64,000 bases of DNA from Anniella stebbinsi (GCA_029215795.1 JARDYH010000005.1:29456001-29520000), one strand, 5' to 3'; positions 1 to 13,191 are shown, numbered from the stretch's first letter. The notes: generated by a model not told the origin, from the sequence alone. Translations and numbers: made by a program.

Positions 1-482
1 AACTGCCCAGGCAGCTTCGGCTATTGGGTGGTATAGAAATGAAATAAAAACAAATAAAGTACATACACATCATGCTGCTATGTCTGGGGTATAAATACAA
101 GTCAGACTGCCAAAAATGTAAAGAGCTAACATAAAGGGAACGGAAAGAAACGAAAGGGTAGCAAACAGTCCTCCAGTTTCTCAAAACAGGTACAGAGAGA
201 AGGGCCCATGTTCTACATTTGTACCGTGCCCAAGAAACTCACACTTTAGGCACTAGCGGCGACAGCTTCATGACATGGTCCAAACCAGCATTTCAGCCAA
301 ATTTCATGATTGTGTGAACTGAACCACGGAGTTACGGAAGTATCAAACTTGTGTTCAGTGGAATGTGCTCCCTGTCACATGTGCATAGCCTTGCAGCCTT
401 GGGCTCTGGCTATTCTGCATTTCCCACCACCACCACCACACCTGCTCAGCTGCTGAGCGCTTAGGTAGGGGTGGTCGCTTAC

Positions 483-806
483 ACGTCACCCCCCAAAAAG
501 GAGGAAACGTACCACAAAGAGATGAGGAGACAGATTTGCATAGAAGTGGCATATGCTAATGTAAATGCATAGATGCAAACTTAGAAATAATTGCAATAAT
601 GTAAATAGAAATATATCACACCATAGTAGGGAAGACTATGACCAGGGGATCTGTGCGGCCGCCTGCTCAGTCTGCTGTCCAGGTGCTCAGAATTAATGGG
701 CAACTTCAAGGCCCCTTCTGCTCTCCTCCCTTATAGTTCTTTAAACCACACTTGAACTAGACAGCCCTTCAAATAGAGGACTGTCCTCCGTAAATTAGGA
801 CATATG
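483..806 (+). mobile_element. Interspersed repeat ending in a GGACACAT-like terminus, copy A
   Basis: Shares with 14100-14413 the blocks CTTAGAAATAATTGC, TGTCCAGG and GACAGCCCTTCAAA(T/C)AGAGGACTG. The left boundary is approximate. Non-coding. Confidence 0.55.
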
Positions 807-945
807 TTCCCTCAACTACCTTTAGGCCCCGCTCACAACAAAGTTTCTGGCTATGAGCCTGCGGGCAACTCAACATGGAAAGCTCATAACCTTGAAAAGC
901 AATGCTCTTTCATCTTTCAGTACTGATTTCCAAAGCTTTTACTGG

Positions 946-1158
946 GCATGTTCAGACAACACACTAAGCCATGGTTAGGCCGCTAAACCTTTTGCAACAA
1001 ATGGTTAGTGAGCATGTTTAGACTGTGGTTATGTAGCCACCATGGTTAAGAATGAGTCACATGACACGGTAAGTCATAGTTCACACGGCAAGCTAAGCCA
1101 TAATGTTTAGCTCAAAATACTTAACCACTATGGCTTAGCGTGTCGTCTGAACAGGGTC
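946..1158. mobile_element. TIR element, TGTTCAGACAACAC family, copy 1
   Basis: Left TGTTCAGACAACACACTAAG; right, reversed, TGTTCAGACGACACGCTAAG. The interior pairs TAAGCCATGGTTA blocks. Confidence 0.75.
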
Positions 1159-2433
1159 ATTAAAGCTGGAACTAGTCATTTGTTGGCAACCTGGGCCTGG
1201 GAATCTTATTCTGATACCTCCTCTCCTCAGCTGCTTTTCCCTACAACACAGCAAATATGTATCCAGAGCTCAGGTTGGGAGGAATATGAATGCAGTGGAG
1301 AAGTGGCAGAGGTGTTTTGTTTAACTTCCAAATCCAGATCTGCTACTTCTCTGCTGCAAATCATGCCCCCCCCCCCTTTGCCACTTTGCCTAGGTTTGGT
1401 ACAAGGCAGGAATTCCAGGCCTGGGTCTCCACTGAATGTGTTTGTTGTTCTAGCTTAGGAAGGAACAAACAGAAATCGAACAGGTAGAGGAGAAAAATGT
1501 ATTGATCTAAATAGTATAACTCCCAACATTTAGCTCTTCATCAGGTGTCTGTCAAAGAAAGAACCCACATGTATTGCTGTGATAGTTAACTTACCATTAT
1601 AGGAGATAGTAGCTTCTTTTGGAGTTAGCATGTAAGGAATTGCAATTGCTTTATATTGCTTGGATTAATAAACTTGTGTATCCTGCACATGCTGGGTTTC
1701 TGCTTGTACTTGTTTTGTGGAGATGCCCTTTGGGTGTGTTCCAGCCTAAGAATGGTCACCCGCAAATCTTTACAATAATAAATAAATGGACGTGCCTATC
1801 AATCTCAGCTACAGACAAGGACAAAATTTCCATAAGGCCTTCTTGAGCTGCACAGCTTTCATTGCTGGTGAAGCCTCAGACTAGGCAAAGCTCCATATTT
1901 TTCTCAGAGAGTTGGTGCTGCCACCAAATGTCATCCTTACAAAGATTTGCCCAAATATTTTAGGGAAATTCCCAGGTGAGCTAACAAGAGTCAAACGCAG
2001 TGGCCTGTTGGTTCAGCAGGAAGTCAAAAGAGAGGCTACGGAGTCTGTCATGGGTTGTTTGAGAACCTGACTGAAAAAATCCAAGATGCTATGTTGCTCA
2101 AACTGCTAGGAATTTGATGCTGGTACCTACTATTTTAACATTTTCTCTGTGCTATGAAAGGCCTGGTGCCTAAATATTTGAATGTAGGAATTTGAAATAT
2201 TTTACCCTCTTTTGCCTGGGAACATCTGTTTTGTTTTTTAATTTCCCCCAAGCAAAAATCGAACGGTCAGAGGAAAGTAACTTACCCAGGATTCTTTGTA
2301 GGTGGAATGGAGCACAGCTTGGCCACGTCCTGTATCCTGCTGTCTTCCTGCTTCCAGCAGGCCTTGACCAACGCTTCCTCAGATGCGAGGTTTTTCTTTG
2401 GTACCAAAGCCTGACGTGTTTTTTTCCTTCCAG
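1159..2433. other. No feature recognised
   Basis: AT-moderate DNA with short chance reading frames and a poly-C run near 1366-1376. AATAAA-like words occur without an associated gene. Confidence 0.6.
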
Positions 2434-2642
2434 AAAGGTATGTTTACTTAGATCACCCTGGGCAGCTCCTCACGGCACCCAGACGCCTAGCCTGGGATGG
2501 AATCATGGATCACTTTTCGGACGACAGTTTAACCCTTCTGGGATTTTCCAATTTAAAAGGATCAGCGTCCCCAGATTCATCTAAAGCTCCACACTGGCGA
2601 AGCCTATCTCGGAGAGGCCGGTGTGTGTCGAAGGCAGCAGGG
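2434..2642 (+). other. Candidate exon with start codon, unconfirmed
   Basis: A strong acceptor (T-rich tract then CCTTCCAG at 2426-2433) and a donor GG|GTATGT at 2643 bracket an ATG at 2505 in good context (A at -3, G at +4). It encodes 46 residues in phase 0 (MDHFSDDSLTLLGFSNLKGS...). I do not recognise the peptide and found no following exon, so this may be chance. Confidence 0.2.
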
Positions 2643-3776
2643 GTATGTGGGAGACAGGATCCTCTTTCCAGACCCCACAGCTCTTTCCCTCTCGCTTGAA
2701 AGCAGCGGTTTGGCAAGCTCTGGATGTGGGAGAAGTTAAAATTGTTTCTTATTACTGCCTCTTCCTGCCTGGCTTTTCTCCACCACTCCCAGCTAATAAA
2801 GCATTTCCTATTGCGGAGCACAGATCTACACACACACACACACACATGCACGCACGCACATACCGCACTCTCTTCCTTCAAAACACAGCAGGGCCCTGCA
2901 CAGTTGTTCTCTATGATCTCCTGGCTCTTCTGTAACAGAAACAGCTAAACAATCCAAATTGTCTCACCTTTCTGGATTTCCTTCCTCCCCACCCCTCCCT
3001 ATTGCTGCCTTCATCGACAGAATATAAATTGACTAATTTGAGGACGTCCGTAGGAAAAGTGTGCAAAATTACATCCTGTCAGGTCACCAGAACAGAGATC
3101 CAATAACCCAGTAAACCCCAGTTCTGGCTTCAAGTTTGCTGGCCCCCTGGCTCCGCTGCCATGATCTGTAGACTCTTAACCTGGGTGACATGGGGCCTGC
3201 AAACCAACAAGCCTCGCAGGCAGCTAGCTCTGGCATTCTTGGGTGCTCCATGAGGAGTGAGAACCAATGCAGAGCTGGGCCCCTGGAAAATGCTTGACCT
3301 TGCCATCTTTTGGAGCCAGCCTTATCCAAGACAGGGACCAGATCTCCACCAAGCAGGATAAAATACTTTGAAAATGTTTTGAAAACTGTATGGCGTGTGT
3401 CACGGGCCCCAACAGTTGTCACTACTGTTATAAATCATTTTAAAGCAGTAGTGTAGATCCTGCCAGGGATAGACAGATTTCAGGCTTAGAGGATCTACTT
3501 GGTTTTTGTACTAGAATCCCAAGATTCTAGTACCAGGGCCACTTAGAATTAAAGAACAGAATGGCTCTGAACATCTTCTGAGCCTAGGAATTTGTTTTCA
3601 GGAGCAGAAATGAAATGAGCCGGCAGTCGTTTCACCCAAAAGCCTACTCTAAGTTATCACAAACTTTCTTCATTTCAGCTGCCTAATTTAGGTGAGAAAA
3701 GTCATTTTATTGTTGCTACTGTTAAACAATTAGGAGTCAGATGCTCTTGCCCATCTATGGAAAATCACTCAGGGCT
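2643..3776. other. No feature recognised beyond one microsatellite
   Basis: The opposing frames here overlap each other and share no family motif. Nothing else is supported. Confidence 0.6.
2828..2846. repeat. (CA)n microsatellite
   Basis: About nine to ten CA units followed by a mixed CACG/CATG run to about 2864. Confidence 0.9.
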
Positions 3777-4076
3777 TTATCACACCTACTATTTTTTCCC
3801 TGGTTTGCTTCTGTGGGTTCCCCCTCCGTTTCGTATTGGAGTCTAGCGTTTTGAATCACACGTGGTTGGTATAGTTGTGATACCTCAGCTTGGCCTATTG
3901 AACTTTGCCTGTTTCGGACTTTGCTCCTTGAGGGATAAATCGAAACAGAAACTAAAACCTGCAACCTTAGGGTGAGAGAGCCGCAGGAGGGGAACCCATG
4001 CAAATTCAGCGCTGAAGAAGTGGAAGAAGTGGAGCAAAGCTGAGGTGGGTGTGCTTAAAACCGCCCATGTAATAAC
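3777..4076 (+). mobile_element. TTATCACA-end DNA element
   Basis: Begins TTATCACACCTACT and ends CCCATGTAATAAC. About 300 bp, opposite orientation to the copy at 61685. Shared blocks: GGGATAAATCGAAACAGAAA, CAGCGCTGAAGAAGTGG, GAGGTGGGTGTGCTTAAAAC. A further fragment of this end (GGGGGAAAATTAGGTGTGAT) lies near 22290-22315. Confidence 0.75.
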
Positions 4077-4744
4077 AACCTCAGAGATCTACCATTGATC
4101 CCTGTGATATGTGTATGTGAGTCTTTAAGAAGGTGCAGCTGTCAGTCCTTAAGAGGTCTGCAGCTGATAGTCCGCTGCTCTCAGTGGAAGTCTGGATGGG
4201 GCAGCTGGTTTATGTTTTTCCTGTGTTTGAGTTTAGGAGCAAGCAGTTTTGATGTATCACTTCATGCAAGTGTTTTAATAATAAAAAGAAACTACAACAC
4301 AAGAAGCTTTGGAGACATTGCTTGGCAGTCAAGGCCTGGGTGAGCTGCAAGTTGAGCAGGTAAGCTCACCCCTACATTATCCATGCTGGAGGGACATGAC
4401 AATCCCAAGCTACCTTCTGCCCACACCTGTATTAGGGCTCACCAATACTCATCTGCTTCTACTCTACCTCTGCCACACAATCTCCAGATTTTGTCCTGGT
4501 TCTGGCCCAGCTTAGAGGGCTATACTTTTGAAATCAAAAGTTGGCAACAGCTGTTATTGAACACCTGTATCATAGACATGCTCTCATTTACAGCAGCCTT
4601 TAAAAACATACCATAGCCTGAGGTTGAACACTGATGAGCAGGACTGTGAGTGTTTTAATGGTTCCACATAGAACAGACATATGTGACTAGAGAGAGGCAG
4701 GATGCTGGGGGAACTTTAGGCAGCAGGCCTCATGGAACACTTTG

Positions 4745-4836
4745 GCTGCAAGCCTATGCACACATACCTGGGAATAAACTTCATGAAACACAGTGGGACT
4801 TACTTCCAGGTAAACCTGCATAGGATTGGGCTGTGA
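4745..4836. repeat. Short palindromic CCTATGCACAC repeat
   Basis: CAAGCCTATGCACACATACC at the left and GGTAAACCTGCATAGGATTG at the right. The middle GTGGGACTTACTTCC is common in lizard DNA. Related sequences lie at 10435-10510 and 46200-46276. Confidence 0.65.
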
Positions 4837-7417
4837 TAGTCATAATATGATTAGAGGAACACTATGGGAAAAGCCCTGAGAATGAAGGGAAGGCTGGAAA
4901 TTGTTATTAGCTTTATTCTAAAGCCTTAGAATATTATCATCACACACTCTAATAGCAAATACAGGTAGTGAGTCTGCGAACAGAATTGGAACGAAAACGG
5001 AAGCATTGAACAGCAAGAGGAAGCTATCATACTTGAGGTTTGCAGAAGTACAAAGGCCTTTTTAAAAATCCCAATGAGGCAAACAACGCAGGCCCTTGAG
5101 AACAGAGCATGCTGCGTAGCCATGGAAGATTGAACGTCAGTTGGAAAAGAAAATCGGAAAACCAGAGGAGGGGGAAGAGGGAATGGGGTATTATGAAGTA
5201 GCATGACTGGCTGGCACCCTGAGCAGGACCACTTGTGTTACGAGGTAAGGATATGCTGCAACATTTTGTTGCAGGTCCTTTTAATTTTGAATGTTTAAAA
5301 CACACCACACGGATTCCTCCCCTTCTAAATTCCACACTAGATTATCAAGTTCCTTGCCCTATTGCCTTTATTTATTAAAAAAAACATAGTAGATGCCAAC
5401 CATATCTTGTGGCCGTTTTGCTCTATTCTTTGGGACTAGCTTTGATAATTTTCTAAACTGGAAAGTATCAAGCTGACAGATGTCCTTCACTACAGGGTTG
5501 ATGCCAATACCACAGCAGCTGTTAACTGGGAACTGTGCGAAATGCTAAAATTCTAAATGTCTAAATTCTAAAAGCCAGAATTCACAAATTATTCTGTGGT
5601 CAAGGTCTTTAAAAAGGCTATTGTATTTGTACTTAGTACAGGGGCAATTTATTTTCAGTTTCATCATCCAATACCATGAGATGATGTCCATTGGTCTTCT
5701 CCCCAAATGGCCATTTAGGGAACACCTGAATGACTTCTTATCCAAACTTAATCTATATAATTTATGTCATTATACTTTTACATTATACTTTTACTCTTTC
5801 ACTGCAATCCTATGCACACAGCGTTGACTAATAAACAACTTGACGTTGATTCTAATCTACACCATGGTTGACTATTTCCATGTCGTGTGGGGAGTACTCC
5901 CTAGATAGTCAACGGTTGAGTTGACTATTGTGTTGTGTGAACTGGTCCATTGGAAGTTAATCCCATTGATCTCATTGGGGCAGTTGTAAGAAAACATGCC
6001 TAGGATTAATGAGTCATTAAGATTATTCGCTTCGTGTCTTTACTGAAATTGAGAAAGAATGGGTAAGTTTTTGAAATGGCAATAGTCCTCTTCTGTTTAT
6101 TATCTGCAACTTTTGTGTCCTTTGTTTTGTTGATATACTTCGGGTGCACAGACCTATTAAATTCTAACTTAAGCAAATTTTCTCTATTGTTCGTTCATTT
6201 GAAAGGCAGATAGGACAAACTTTAGAACAAAACAGAAATACTAATCCATGGGGAAATATTCTTCACCCACAACCTTTCAGCTTGTCTACATGAATGTTTT
6301 ATTGTGTGCTCATGATTGGCCACTCCTCCAGGACACCTGTCATGCCTTCCCCTGGATATCTCACTCCCCACACCCCCAGATAACCCAGAATCTAAAATAA
6401 TTTCGGGATTAATTCTGCCACTAAATGGTGTTGTTTCATTTAGCTTTATGCAACACTGGCCAGAGGGGAAAGTTTTAATTAAAAATCATGTATTTGCATC
6501 TGAAGGAGCCCGTAGTGAATGCAGAAAAGCCTGAGGGGGGGGGGGGGAAAGCCTGGTAAAGGGACAGTTTTTTGCTTTAACGTAGAAACACTCACTGTCT
6601 ATACCTGTAGCCTCATAACATCCTGCTTCCCAAGAAGTTATCCAAATACACTTCATAAAGCCCTTAGTACAGTGAGAATGCTCCCCACCTCCAGGTGGGA
6701 TCTTGTCACCTTTTCCTCTAGCAAGACCTCTCTATGCCTTTGACAGGTGCATGACAGAAATGTAACAGGTGATATCTCCCCCACCATTTCCTCTCAAAAC
6801 TAGAAAAAGCCAAGTCTGAATTCATTAAGGTCGGCTTTTCTTGGCACAGAAAGGAAGCATGTTGTTATACTGAACCTTAGTCAGAAAAATACTCTCTCTA
6901 GCATTGCACACATTAGAACTCTACTAAACTCTGGTGCCTCAAGGGATGACACTTCCTCAAGCCCACTTCCTGCATATCCAGTGTGAACATAACTGGATCA
7001 CTTAGGCCTGGTACACAAGGCTTGATTTTTGGCAACCAAGATATTATTTCAAGATTAAAACAACAAGGATTCTTGTGGCATCTGAAAGACTTAACAAATT
7101 TATTATGGCATAAGTATGGGAGAAAATTCACTTCATTAGATGCACCTAGCCCACGAGAACTATAAATTTGAAAAGTCTTTAAGGTGCCATAAGACCCTTT
7201 GTTGGTTTTTATGCAATAGACTAACATAGCTAGCCGTCTGGAAATTATTTCAAGTTTGCTATCTTTATACTGTTATGGGCACGTTCTACCCATAAAAGTG
7301 TTCAGTAAAGTTTTCACATTTAGCTCCTCAGCACTGCCTCACCTTCCAGCCTTAGTCCTAGGTAGATTTTCCACTTCTCTGTAGATACCTCACAGATCAA
7401 CAGATAGACATGCAGCA
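4837..7417. other. Mostly unrecognised DNA
   Basis: Apart from the TIR fragment at 5806-5956 and a run of 15 G at 6536-6547 and nearby bases, I see no gene or clear element. Confidence 0.55.
5806..5956. mobile_element. Fragment of the GGACGACAC TIR family
   Basis: Shares GTTGACTATTTCCATGTCGT, GTGTGGGGAGTACTCCCTAG and TTGTGTTGTGTGAACTGG with the copies at 19791 and 38602. Ends are degraded. Confidence 0.5.
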
Positions 7418-7588
7418 TGTCCGGCAGGCCTATCCGGATGAATTTTAAGATGTTTTAATGATGTATTTTCTCTTGTTTTTTAAATTTTTAAAAACTGTGA
7501 TTCTTATATTTTACATTGTGTTCCCCACCTCGATCCGAAGAGAGAGGCAGGTTATAAGTAATCATCATAATAATAATAATAATGTAGA
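7418..7588 (+). mobile_element. 3' end of the L2/CR1-type LINE
   Basis: GGCAGGCCTATCCGGATGAAT, TTCCCCACCTCGATCC and an (ATA)n tail match the last 170 bp of the LINE at 59536. Confidence 0.8.
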
Positions 7589-7902
7589 AATACATTTTAA
7601 AGTACTGGAATACCTACATCTCAATCATCACTTATTACAGCTTCTATAAGCAGTGTCCTTCCTAATTCTGGACACATATTTGGCAGCTTTCTCTCATGAT
7701 TTAGTGCTTTGGGACGACACCAAAGTGTGTGTGTGTGTACAGATACAAGAAACAGGCACTTGCTAATACACGTGGGCAGAGGCTATGCTATAGTCACTAT
7801 TTTTCATTGTGTTACCTACTCTGATCCTGCTACACCAGTGGTGAGAGCGAATGGATACAGTCAGGTCTGGATGGCTTCCCAAGTACTGTCATAATCAATG
7901 TA

Positions 7903-7970
7903 TTTACTTAATTTACTGCGTTTCTATACCTCCCGGTAGCCAAGGTCTCTGGGCAGTTATAAAAAATAAA
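7903..7970. repeat. Interspersed repeat fragment, CTATACCTCCCGGTAGCC type
   Basis: TTTACTGCGTTTCTATACCT and AAGGTCTCTGGGCAGTTATA match 32380-32452. Confidence 0.5.
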
Positions 7971-8223
7971 TACATTCTTATGCCGCCATTTCTCCAAAAA
8001 GCTTAAGGCAGCATATATGCCAACCACCACCACCACCACACACAGTTCCTCACAAGAATGTTGTTTGACCCAGGATTGCCCGTGAATTTCATAGATGACT
8101 GGAAACCTGGGCCTAGTCTCTCTGTTTTAAATCCAACATGCTAGATATCACACTAGCTTCCCCTTTCAAAGTTGCTTTTGTTTGGATACCATTTACTCTG
8201 GTTTGGGGTTAATAATACCACAA

Positions 8224-8410
8224 GAGGTGGGCAAAACTGCAGCCTTCGGCCTAATTTCATGCAGCCCTCGGCCTATTTTCTAAAGCTCTCTGCATGGGAT
8301 CAGTTCAGATCTCTGGGAAGAATGAGCTGTCCCTTCCCTGGCAGCCCTGTTGCATGGGAAGGAAGAGGGAGACAGAAATGAGGGTGGGAGAGAGAGAGAG
8401 AGAAAGAGAG

Positions 8411-8441
<31 letters not shown>

Positions 8442-8573
8442 AAGAGAAAGAAGGAAGGAAGAGTGCTGCTGACCCACTTTGGGTTTAGGCCTTGCCCATT
8501 GATGCCTTCAGCCCCACTCACTGCCAACATGCAGCCTGCTATGGAAGGAAGAAATGAAGACTGCCCACCCCTC
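8224..8573. mobile_element. hAT-like element with internal purine microsatellite
   Basis: Left GAGGTGGGCAAAACTGCAG, right GACTGCCCACCCCTC. Flanks TACCACAA and TAATGCAA agree at five of eight positions. A GA/GAAA tract at 8388-8460 lies inside it. Confidence 0.6.
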
Positions 8574-10434
8574 TAATGCAACAATCTAATTATATTGCAT
8601 TGTCTGTTTTTTAAAAGAATGAGTATGACCAAATATGGGCAGAGCTGGTGCTAAAGAGTCACAGTTAAAGGGGAAAAGTCAGAACTACTAGACCAAGGGG
8701 GCTCTTTTACAGAGGCACTTTGGCCATGTGTTCCTTAAAAATACACGGCATCATAGGCAGCTGTGGGGTGGGAACAGTTAATCCCTACTGCAGGAGGGTG
8801 CGTGGGCTTTACGGTGGCCGTTGCGCTTGTAGAGCACCCCCCTTCCCTCTGCCCTACCTTCCTGTGCTCCAGGCAACTTACTGCGGGCCTCAATCCGCCC
8901 CTGAAAAGGCCCCAGTGTCAACGTGAAGTGAGGTCACCACCGACAGACAGTGGAAATACAGTGGTGACCTCGGAGGAAAGGAAAAAAGTTGTGATAAGCT
9001 AGTGACTTTTTAAAGCCGCAGTTTCAGAGGAAAGCCCCAAGGTGGCTGCGAGTGGGCAGCTGTGTCATATTACTAAAGCAGCACCATTGCGCAGCCACCT
9101 CAAAGCAAATAGGGCGTATAAACAGTCCCCAACATGACCTGTAAGAGTTTGCTCTTCTTGTACCATTCTGCTAGTCTGCCATTTAGATTAGCTCTTATAT
9201 TGGTGCAGCGATTGATGTGACTTATGAGCGTCACTTGTATTGAATCAGTATCTGACACTATAAACATAATTGTATTTCTGGAACTGATGTGAGCGTGTGT
9301 GTGGGGAGAGATAAAACCCTTTAAAGTTGCATTCACAAGTTCAAAAATTCTAAATGCCACCTTAAATTTGGATTCAGTGTAGAAAAAGGGCATATAGGCA
9401 TTTTGCATACGCTCTTAACGACATTCTGGGAATGGAGAAGAAAATAGTTGAAATGCAATTTCTCCTTTGAAAGGGCCTGCTGTGAAAAGATGTGGTGCCA
9501 GACCCTTTTCAGATATTGCCAAGTTCCTTCAGAATATGCTGTCAAGACATTTTCCTTTCCCAAATGTGTGGGTCATTACATATCATCTGAGTTTATCAGA
9601 GCACTGCTGAGCTTTAAGGGCTGTTCGTTATCTTGGCCAGTGGGTGATTTCAGACTCTTGGATGGGAAAGAAAAGAACTTTGTTGAGTCTGCATCCCTCG
9701 CATTGGAAATAAACAGTTTGATCTGATAACTGCAGATCTGTTGCCATGCAGGCAGGAAAAGGAAGTCTCCTCCTTGCAGGAAATGTTCCTTGGAATACCT
9801 TTCTGTAATCGTGTTAGCCATCTTTCTTCCTCCTTGGAAATCTCAGCTGTCCACCCGCCCACCATGGAGTCAGCTGGCCCCGGGTCTATTTCTGAATCAA
9901 TCTTTCATCACTGCTTCTTTTGACAGTGGAAATGTGTTTTTCAGCATGAGCTTGTGACATCCGTAGTTTTTCTTTAAGAGGATCATGTTGTTGTGCAAGA
10001 TTTCTTTCGTATCGACTCAAGTGTAACCCTCAACACTCCAAAACCACAGAATGGTTAGTGGTGGAACCTTTCTCTCCCACTGCTTCTACAGCAGGCTTGC
10101 CCTGTATCCTTAGTCAGCAACACAATAGGCAGAAACTTATTATAAGAATCTTACCCACTCCAAGGAAATTTCAGCAACAGGAAAGCTTTATCTGTTGAAT
10201 TTCTGCCCATTTAACAACTTTTCTGCCAGAATACAGGCGGAGACTCTAAAACAAGAGAGCATTTCGATGTCATGAAGGCTCTGGTTGGGTTGTAAAGTGG
10301 GGCATAAATCAGGAAAAATAACCTGATTAATTGATACACCACATACAACAAAATATTAATAGAAGTTAGTCCCATTGTCAAATCAAAGCGTGTGGAAACA
10401 ATTAATTGAGCCATGCTTTCTTTTACATCAAGGA
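8574..10434. other. No feature recognised
   Basis: Short frames only (up to about 100 codons), no splice-consistent conserved domain. 8640-9105 is more GC-rich and could be an unrecognised old repeat. Confidence 0.55.
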
Positions 10435-10510
10435 TCCAATCCTATACACAGTTACTGGGGGAGTAAATCCCGTTGAATTTAGTAGGACTTATTTCTAAGT
10501 ACTTTTTTCT
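10435..10510. repeat. Short palindromic CAATCCTA repeat, one side degraded
   Basis: CCAATCCTATACACAGTTAC, then GTAAATCCCGTTGAATTTAG and GGACTTATTTCTAAGTA. Confidence 0.55.
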
Positions 10511-10569
10511 AAAGTATTTTGTCTACTACCAATGGGATTGCCAGATCTAGATCCTGAGAGGGCCATTCT

Positions 10570-10795
10570 ATGAGCTTCTTCACACAAGCAATTTATTGCA
10601 CGCTCATGATTGGTCATTCATAGAATTTTGCAGGTCCTTTTCATGACGTTGTCAGCCTCTGATGCCTCTAGTGCTGTTTTCAAGCAGGAATCCGTCATTT
10701 TATAAAACCCTGAAATGCTGTAATAAATGGAAAACGTGCTATAAAACAGTGCCATCTGCTGGCAGTAGAATTGAAACCTACAGGAAGGAAGTGGC
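10570..10795. mobile_element. Related element in reverse orientation, diverged
   Basis: CACACAAGCAATTTATTGCA, GGTCCTTTTCATGACGTTGT and CAGTGCCATCTGCTGGCAGT follow the reverse order of 28299-28650. Confidence 0.45.
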
Positions 10796-11069
10796 AAGAA
10801 CAAGGGTGGGGGGAGCAAATGTATTTTGCCAATCGTTAAACCTGCAAAGACCCCAAGAGACAAAGCCCCAATAAGGCTGCAGGATTTTTGCTGAATGTGA
10901 AGAAGCCCTATGTAACTTCAAGTGGGTATATGATAGTTATTGTTGCCTGTGGCTACACACACACTTTTTTCCTCGTTCCACAGTGGGATTTCACCAAACA
11001 AGTTTGCCGGATTTGTTATATCATGTAATTTTTTTTCTCTTTGTAAATATTGCAAAGAACAATCATTAT

Positions 11070-11414
11070 GGCTGCCTCTACAAGAGAGGTTTAAAGCTCT
11101 TTCAAGGCGCTTAAATTTTTTTACCTCTATAAGAACGGAGCGCAAATCGGGCGTAGAAGCGCGTTATCTCTCCGATTATGCGCATTATCGAATGTGCGTT
11201 AAACAGCGAGTTTTATTTTGCTCTGTTCGTTAAAGCGCATTTTGACTATGTGAACAAGCGCTTATGCACATTAACGACTTGTAAAGCGCATTTTGGTCAT
11301 CCCTTAATGCGCTTCGCCGCCTCTCGTGCAGAGGTATTAGGCATAAACGCGCTTTAGCGATTATGCGCATAATCGCCTAACCAGGCGCAAAAGCGAATCC
11401 TTGTAGAGGGGACC
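11070..11414 (+). mobile_element. GCGC-rich non-autonomous DNA transposon, copy 1
   Basis: Starts GGCTGCCTCTACAAGAG and ends CTTGTAGAGGGGACC, giving a terminal inverted repeat of about 15 bp. It is flanked by TAT on both sides (11067-11069 and 11415-11417). The interior is full of GCGCATTA/TAATGCGC and TTATGCGCATAATCG palindromes, with CpG retained. It has no coding capacity. Confidence 0.85.
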
Positions 11415-11579
11415 TATTTTAAATTCTTAAATAACCAATTAATTAATATTGATAATTAATTATTATTAATACATTATTAATTATTACTATTTTAAACAAT
11501 GCCTCTGGGTACAACTTTTCCAGTCACTTCAAATATCTGATTGGAAAAACTGCACTTGGATTACAATACAAATAGAACA

Positions 11580-12130
11580 ACCCATTTATTTATTTGGGAA
11601 ACTTTTACTAAGCCCTTTAAATAAAATTTTCCAGGGTAGCTTACACAAGAATCAATTAAAAAAACCAACATTCAAAAAATGCCATGAAATACAAATAAAA
11701 CCAGGAGTAAACACAGCAAAATGTAAGTAGCATAAAACCAATCAATGGTAAGTTAAAAGTTAGTTACAAAAGTTGGGGAAGTAAAAAGGTCTTCACCTGG
11801 CACTAAAAAGACAACAGTGTGGGTGCAAGGGGAGCCTCCCTGGGGAGAGCATTCCACAGACGTGGATCCATCACTGGGAAGGTCCTCTCTCTAGTCATAA
11901 CCTGTTATACCTCACTCAGTGGGACACCCAGAAAATGGCTCCATTGATGACCTCCACAGCACAGGCAGGATGGGCAGATAGGCGATCCTTGGATGCCCTG
12001 ATCCCAAGCTTTGAAGGGCTTGTAACGGTGACCACCAGTACCTTGAATTGTGCCTGAAAAAAGACCAAAAGCTATTTAAGGATTGGCCAGATATAATCCC
12101 AACACAAGAAATCTTGCACATTAATACAAT
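11580..12130 (-). mobile_element. Antisense LINE 3' region, degenerate
   Basis: Read in reverse it resembles the C-terminal RT and 3' end of a CR1/L2-like LINE, distinct from the one at 59.5 kb. Diagnostic blocks on the plus strand are GGGGAGCCTCCCTGGGGAGA, GCATTCCACAGACG and TACCTTGAATTGTGCC. Confidence 0.55.
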
Positions 12131-13191
12131 CTTCTCAACCTGTGCTTAAAGAAAAAAAAAATGCAGATGTCACAAGCTCACGCTTAAAAACACAGAGGCA
12201 GAAGCCACAAGGAGGAAGTTGCAGGGGACTTTTGTTAAATGGGACTGACTGCTGAATAAACTTTCTAGATGGGTGTTGCTGGATAATATTGTACTACATT
12301 TAATGGCCATGTGGAGCCACTATTTCAATTCTACTTCCAGCTAATTATGGAAAAGCAACACCCCAGCAGTAGGTGTAGGACCCTCGTCCTGGGGCTTGTC
12401 TATACACTCTATACACTCTGTTGTGGCTGCACAATTGCATCCCGTTGTTTATATGACATAGCTGCCAATTCGCAGCCACATCATACTATTCCCTGCAAGA
12501 CTTCACTTTTTCGATGTGTTGTTTTACTGTGAGTTTTTACATTGCTCTGCTGTCACTATGGTTGTTTGTGCGTGTGTCAGTGGTGGCTTCAGTTTGGATT
12601 AAGAGAGTGGGCAGAGTTAGGAGTTGGATCCCAGTGCAAGGTAGGCGTGGGAATACAGGACAGGGGGCAGGAGGCGGGCTCAACAAGCCCCAGGTGAGTG
12701 TTTAATAATGGCCGCTGTGGTGATTTTAAAGTCTGTAACGGAAATAAGGACAGTTATGTATAATGCATAAATTCGGTGAACTGTAGCAACACAGATGTGC
12801 AGATACAGGCTTTCAAAGCTACAATGTTGTGCAGAGTTGCCAGAAAACAAACAAATGGGAGATTTTGGCGGTTTTTGGTCACTCGACATATGCTGCCATT
12901 ACCGCCGGGTGACAACGGCGCTATGAATTTTGCTGGCTGGATAGCAATCGCTCACTCCTGCCGTGTAACCCTCCTAATGCCGCTTTGCAGCAGCGATGCT
13001 GCAGGGTTTGGGGGGGAATAAGAAGGCAAAAGAGCACCGTATAGAAGCCCTGCTAGTGAAGCAACCCAAGTGTGGCTCTTCTTATTGGAAGGCTCTAACA
13101 TTGAGAGAAGCCACAGCTAGGGAAATTCTCTCTTTGGTGCAACAGTTAGAGGAACAGGAGCCCTTTTTGACCCTGGCTATTCTAGTTAAGA
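12131..13191. other. No feature recognised
   Basis: Includes a slightly CpG-containing part near 12840-13010 (GCCATTACCGCCGGGTGACA) that may be a further transposon, but I found no partner copy. Confidence 0.5.

Noticed and set aside
8280..8530. Ser/Leu/Phe-rich ORFs
   Set aside because: They read through the GA/GAAA tract inside a hAT-like element.
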